From positions 1-7,540 of the forward strand of contig CAMMGP010000049.1 in NCBI GenBank assembly GCA_946496415.1: DNA of 7,540 bases. The letters run 5' to 3'. Within the stretch, counting starts at the first letter, position 1. Every line of letters begins with the position of its first letter. Below are positions 5,775-7,540 of the stretch, in pieces. Below the pieces are notes generated by a model that did no database searches, had not been told where the DNA came from, and worked only from the letters and a program-made list of their open reading frames with translations. Source of the stretch: an uncultured Clostridia bacterium. Lineage in GTDB: Bacteria; Bacillota; Clostridia; Christensenellales; Aristaeellaceae. Position numbers and translations under genes: made by a program.

Positions 5775-6707
5775 TCAGCGGTTGCCAAAGGCGATGTCGT
5801 TACGCGCGTCGAACAGTTTGTCGATGAACAGGCGGTCGTACTCCGTGAGCGTGTAGCGCCGGGGATAGATGAGCACGTCGCGGTAGCGGCGGTTGGAGGC
5901 GCACTTTTTCTGCACCAGCCCCCATTGCTCGAGGATGGCGCGCGGCTCGGGCGAGGTCCACATGTAGGTGGTGGGGATGCGGCTGAGAATTTCAAACTGG
6001 TCGGCGCGCTCGTAGATGAGTATGCGTCGGTTTTCGCAGTCTCCAGGGCGGTGCGCCGTCTTGGGAAGAGAGGCAAGGTGCGGCACGGTCTTGTCGCCGT
6101 GGGTGAGTTCGATATAGTCCTCCAGTCGCGCAGGGTCCAGCGGTTGCTCGCCCGCCAAAGGATGCGCCTTGGAGAGCAGCACCTCGTAATCGTATTCCCA
6201 CACCTGCTCAAACGTCAGTTCCTTTTCATCCAGAAAGTCGAGGAAGTGCGCCTCGTGCTGCACGCGGTAGCGGATGATGCCCAGCCGGAAGCGGCCGGAG
6301 AGCACGTTGTTGACCGTCTGCACGGAATTTGTCTCCTTGATGCTCAGGCGCATGTCCGTCTGCGCATCCAGCGCCTCGATAAAGCGCGCCACGCCGTCGG
6401 CGATGTAGCTGCCGCGCGGCATGGAAAGGCTCAGCCTTTGTACGTTGCCGGGCTCATCGTCGCGGAGGGCCTCCATCTGCTCCACCTGCAAAAGCACGCC
6501 GCGCGCCAGTTTGAGGAATTCCTCGCCCCGCCGCGTTGGCACCACGCCGCGCGATGTGCGCTCGAACACGGCAAAGCCGAGCGTCTCCTCCAATTCGCGG
6601 ATGGCCTTGCTGAGGTTGGGCTGCGCCATATAGAGATTTTCCGCCGCCTGCGAGATTGAGCCCGTGCGCTCTACCTCGATGGCGTACTTAAACTGGATGA
6701 TGTTCAT
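5775..6707 (-). CDS. LysR-type transcriptional regulator
   Basis: This 310-residue protein has the normal LysR size. The N-terminal winged helix-turn-helix covers about 1-60, with TGSISQAAENLYMAQPNLSK (15-34) as the helix-turn-helix and LEETLGFAVFERTSRGVVPT (39-58) as the wing region, both highly typical. A linker helix (60-85) leads to an effector-binding domain (about 90-300) that begins RLSLSMPRGSYIADGVARF. The ligand is unknown. The far C-terminus, with a tryptophan/proline-rich stretch around 245-265 and an Arg/Tyr-rich stretch near 273-290, is less standard. The ATG at 6707 follows GGAGG by 6 nt. It lies codirectionally upstream of the ABC operon but is separated from it by a terminator and a promoter, and has its own strong promoter. 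Control of the importer is plausible from position but not shown. Confidence 0.93.
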   Translation of the reverse strand: MNIIQFKYAIEVERTGSISQAAENLYMAQPNLSKAIRELEETLGFAVFERTSRGVVPTRRGEEFLKLARGVLLQVEQMEALRDDEPGNVQRLSLSMPRGSYIADGVARFIEALDAQTDMRLSIKETNSVQTVNNVLSGRFRLGIIRYRVQHEAHFLDFLDEKELTFEQVWEYDYEVLLSKAHPLAGEQPLDPARLEDYIELTHGDKTVPHLASLPKTAHRPGDCENRRILIYERADQFEILSRIPTTYMWTSPEPRAILEQWGLVQKKCASNRRYRDVLIYPRRYTLTEYDRLFIDKLFDARNDIAFGNR

Positions 6708-6728
6708 TTGCGTCCTCCGTTCCCATCT

Positions 6729-6757
6729 ATTATACCGCTTTGGGGCGGGAGGGTCAA
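6729..6757 (-). promoter_or_regulatory. Sigma-A promoter of the LysR gene
   Basis: On the minus strand TTGACC (6752-6757) and a perfect TATAAT (6729-6734) are exactly 17 bp apart, one base off full consensus. The transcript should start near 6722, giving a leader of only about 15 nt that consists largely of the GGAGG ribosome site. Confidence 0.88.
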
Positions 6758-6758
6758 C

Positions 6759-6795
6759 AAAAATCGGACGGGGCGGCGAAAGCCGTTCCCGTCCG
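6759..6795 (-). terminator. Intrinsic terminator of the L,D-transpeptidase gene
   Basis: On the minus strand CGGACGGG pairs with CCCGTCCG (8 bp); inside it CGGC pairs with GCCG around a TTTC loop, with a small AA/C internal loop between. ATTTTT follows. It begins 14 nt after the stop and its T-tract ends one base from the LysR -35 box. Confidence 0.9.
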
Positions 6796-6809
6796 CACTG
6801 TATGTGCCT

Positions 6810-7540
6810 TTACGCCTGTACCACCACGGTGGTGCCCGCGGGGCAGTTGTCGTAGATCCACTTGGCGTCGCTCACTGTCAGGCGCACGCAGCCGTGCGAT
6901 TCGGCGCGGCCCAGCGAGCGCGTGGAGCCACCGGAATTCTCATTGGGCCGGCTGTATGTAACCGAGTGGAAGAGTATGCCGCCCTGTATGCGCCAGGCAT
7001 ATTGCGCGTAGCAGTTGAAGTCCTTGAAATAGTACCATCGCCCGCCGGCCTGCCCGGAACCCTGGAAGGTGCCTTGCGGTGTCGGCGTCTTGGGCGCGCC
7101 TACGCAACACTTGAAGGTGGCGATGCGTTCTTTGTAACCGTCGCCCGTCCAGCGATAGACGTAGGTGCGGCGGTCGGAGAGATCCACCACCAGCTTGTAG
7201 GGGAACACGTACTCCTCGCTCTCGATGGCGTTGGGGCTGAACAAAAGCCTCTGCGTCGTTTCATCGGCCACGCCGGTCTGGTCGAGGTTGTTCTTGCGCT
7301 GGAAGTACTTGAGGGCGTTCTCCGTGAGATTGCCAAAGGTGCCGTCGGCGCTGTACAAGTAGTTGAGTTGATGCAGGCGGCGCTGCACGCGCTCCACCTC
7401 CGTGCCCTTGTCGCCGTTGCGCACGGTCTGGCGGTAAACGTCGAAGTTGTCGGCCTTGAAGAAGTCCAGCAGGCTGTCTGTGATCTCGCCGTCGGGCGCG
7501 TAGGGCGTGGGCGAGGGCGTGGCGGTCGGCTCCGGCGGCA
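6810..7540 (-). CDS. L,D-transpeptidase (YkuD) with PG-binding domain, C-terminal part (start beyond right edge)
   Basis: The final 242 residues are visible; the frame stays open to the window edge, so the N-terminus (expected signal peptide or membrane anchor) is missing. From the N-terminal side: a proline/threonine-rich linker (about 7503-7538, EPTATPSPTP), a short acidic-aromatic stretch, a PG_binding_1 domain (RNGDKGTEVERVQRRL ... DGTFGNLTENALKYFQRKN, about 7240-7424), and a YkuD domain (about 6815-7200). The catalytic signature is SHGCVRL, with the cysteine codon at 6888-6890 and an upstream HSVTYS histidine. The enzyme should form 3-3 cross-links in peptidoglycan or attach proteins to it, outside the cytoplasm. 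A GTG at 7422-7424 could only start a protein lacking the linker and export signal, so it is not used. It forms its own transcription unit relative to lysR. Confidence 0.92.
   Translation of the reverse strand, partial: PPEPTATPSPTPYAPDGEITDSLLDFFKADNFDVYRQTVRNGDKGTEVERVQRRLHQLNYLYSADGTFGNLTENALKYFQRKNNLDQTGVADETTQRLLFSPNAIESEEYVFPYKLVVDLSDRRTYVYRWTGDGYKERIATFKCCVGAPKTPTPQGTFQGSGQAGGRWYYFKDFNCYAQYAWRIQGGILFHSVTYSRPNENSGGSTRSLGRAESHGCVRLTVSDAKWIYDNCPAGTTVVVQA

Noticed and set aside
5739..6659. Plus-strand open frame (306 codons) opposite lysR
   Set aside because: It is the antisense shadow of a gene with an unmistakable LysR helix-turn-helix; no ribosome site or family match is visible.
7422..7424. 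GTG as start of the L,D-transpeptidase
   Set aside because: The frame continues upstream through a proline-rich linker to the window edge, and a start here would leave an exported enzyme without an export signal.
1..7540. Mobile elements, CRISPR arrays, tRNA or rRNA genes
   Set aside because: No transposase or integrase frames, no regularly spaced repeats and no tRNA/rRNA-like sequence were seen; every gap is explained by promoters, terminators or short intergenic DNA.

Overview
This 7.5-kb window looks like an ordinary chromosomal stretch of a high-GC anaerobic Bacillota, most likely a Clostridia lineage. The clues are strong AGGAGG-type ribosome sites, near-consensus sigma-A promoters, hairpin-plus-U-tract terminators, a D-2-hydroxyacid dehydrogenase directly coupled to an electron transfer flavoprotein (typical of anaerobes), a type Ic aspartate aminotransferase, and a cell-wall L,D-transpeptidase with a PG-binding domain. 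The lineage is an inference; there is no rRNA or other marker gene here.

Layout, left to right. (1) Positions 1-1831, minus strand: an FAD-linked 2-hydroxyacid dehydrogenase (GlcD/Dld type) overlaps by ATGA the start of etfB, which runs off the left edge. (2) Positions 1832-1891: a compact divergent control region with a near-perfect plus-strand promoter, a 17-bp near-palindrome over both likely -10 regions, and a weaker candidate promoter for the dehydrogenase. (3) Positions 1892-3115, plus strand: a class Ic aspartate aminotransferase, ending in a strong hairpin shared with the convergent ABC operon. (4) Positions 5571 down to 3172, minus strand: a polar amino-acid ABC importer in the order binding protein, permease, ATPase, with a hairpin between the first two genes and a well-formed promoter upstream that overlaps an inverted repeat. 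(5) Positions 6707 down to 5775, minus strand: a LysR-type regulator with its own consensus promoter and terminator. (6) Positions 7540 down to 6810, minus strand: the C-terminal part of a YkuD-type L,D-transpeptidase with a PG-binding domain and a proline/threonine-rich linker, followed by a terminator that abuts the LysR promoter.

How the genes may work together: the importer would bring in a polar amino acid, the aminotransferase would exchange amino groups between aspartate-like amino acids and 2-oxoacids, and the dehydrogenase-Etf pair would oxidise a 2-hydroxyacid (lactate is the best-known substrate) with electrons passing to an Etf that may be of the bifurcating kind. This fits amino-acid/organic-acid fermentation, but the link between the units is inferred only from proximity. 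I see no mobile element, CRISPR array, tRNA, rRNA or clearly novel system. The most interesting points are the regulatory architectures at 1825-1892 and 5632-5682 and the binding protein without a lipobox.
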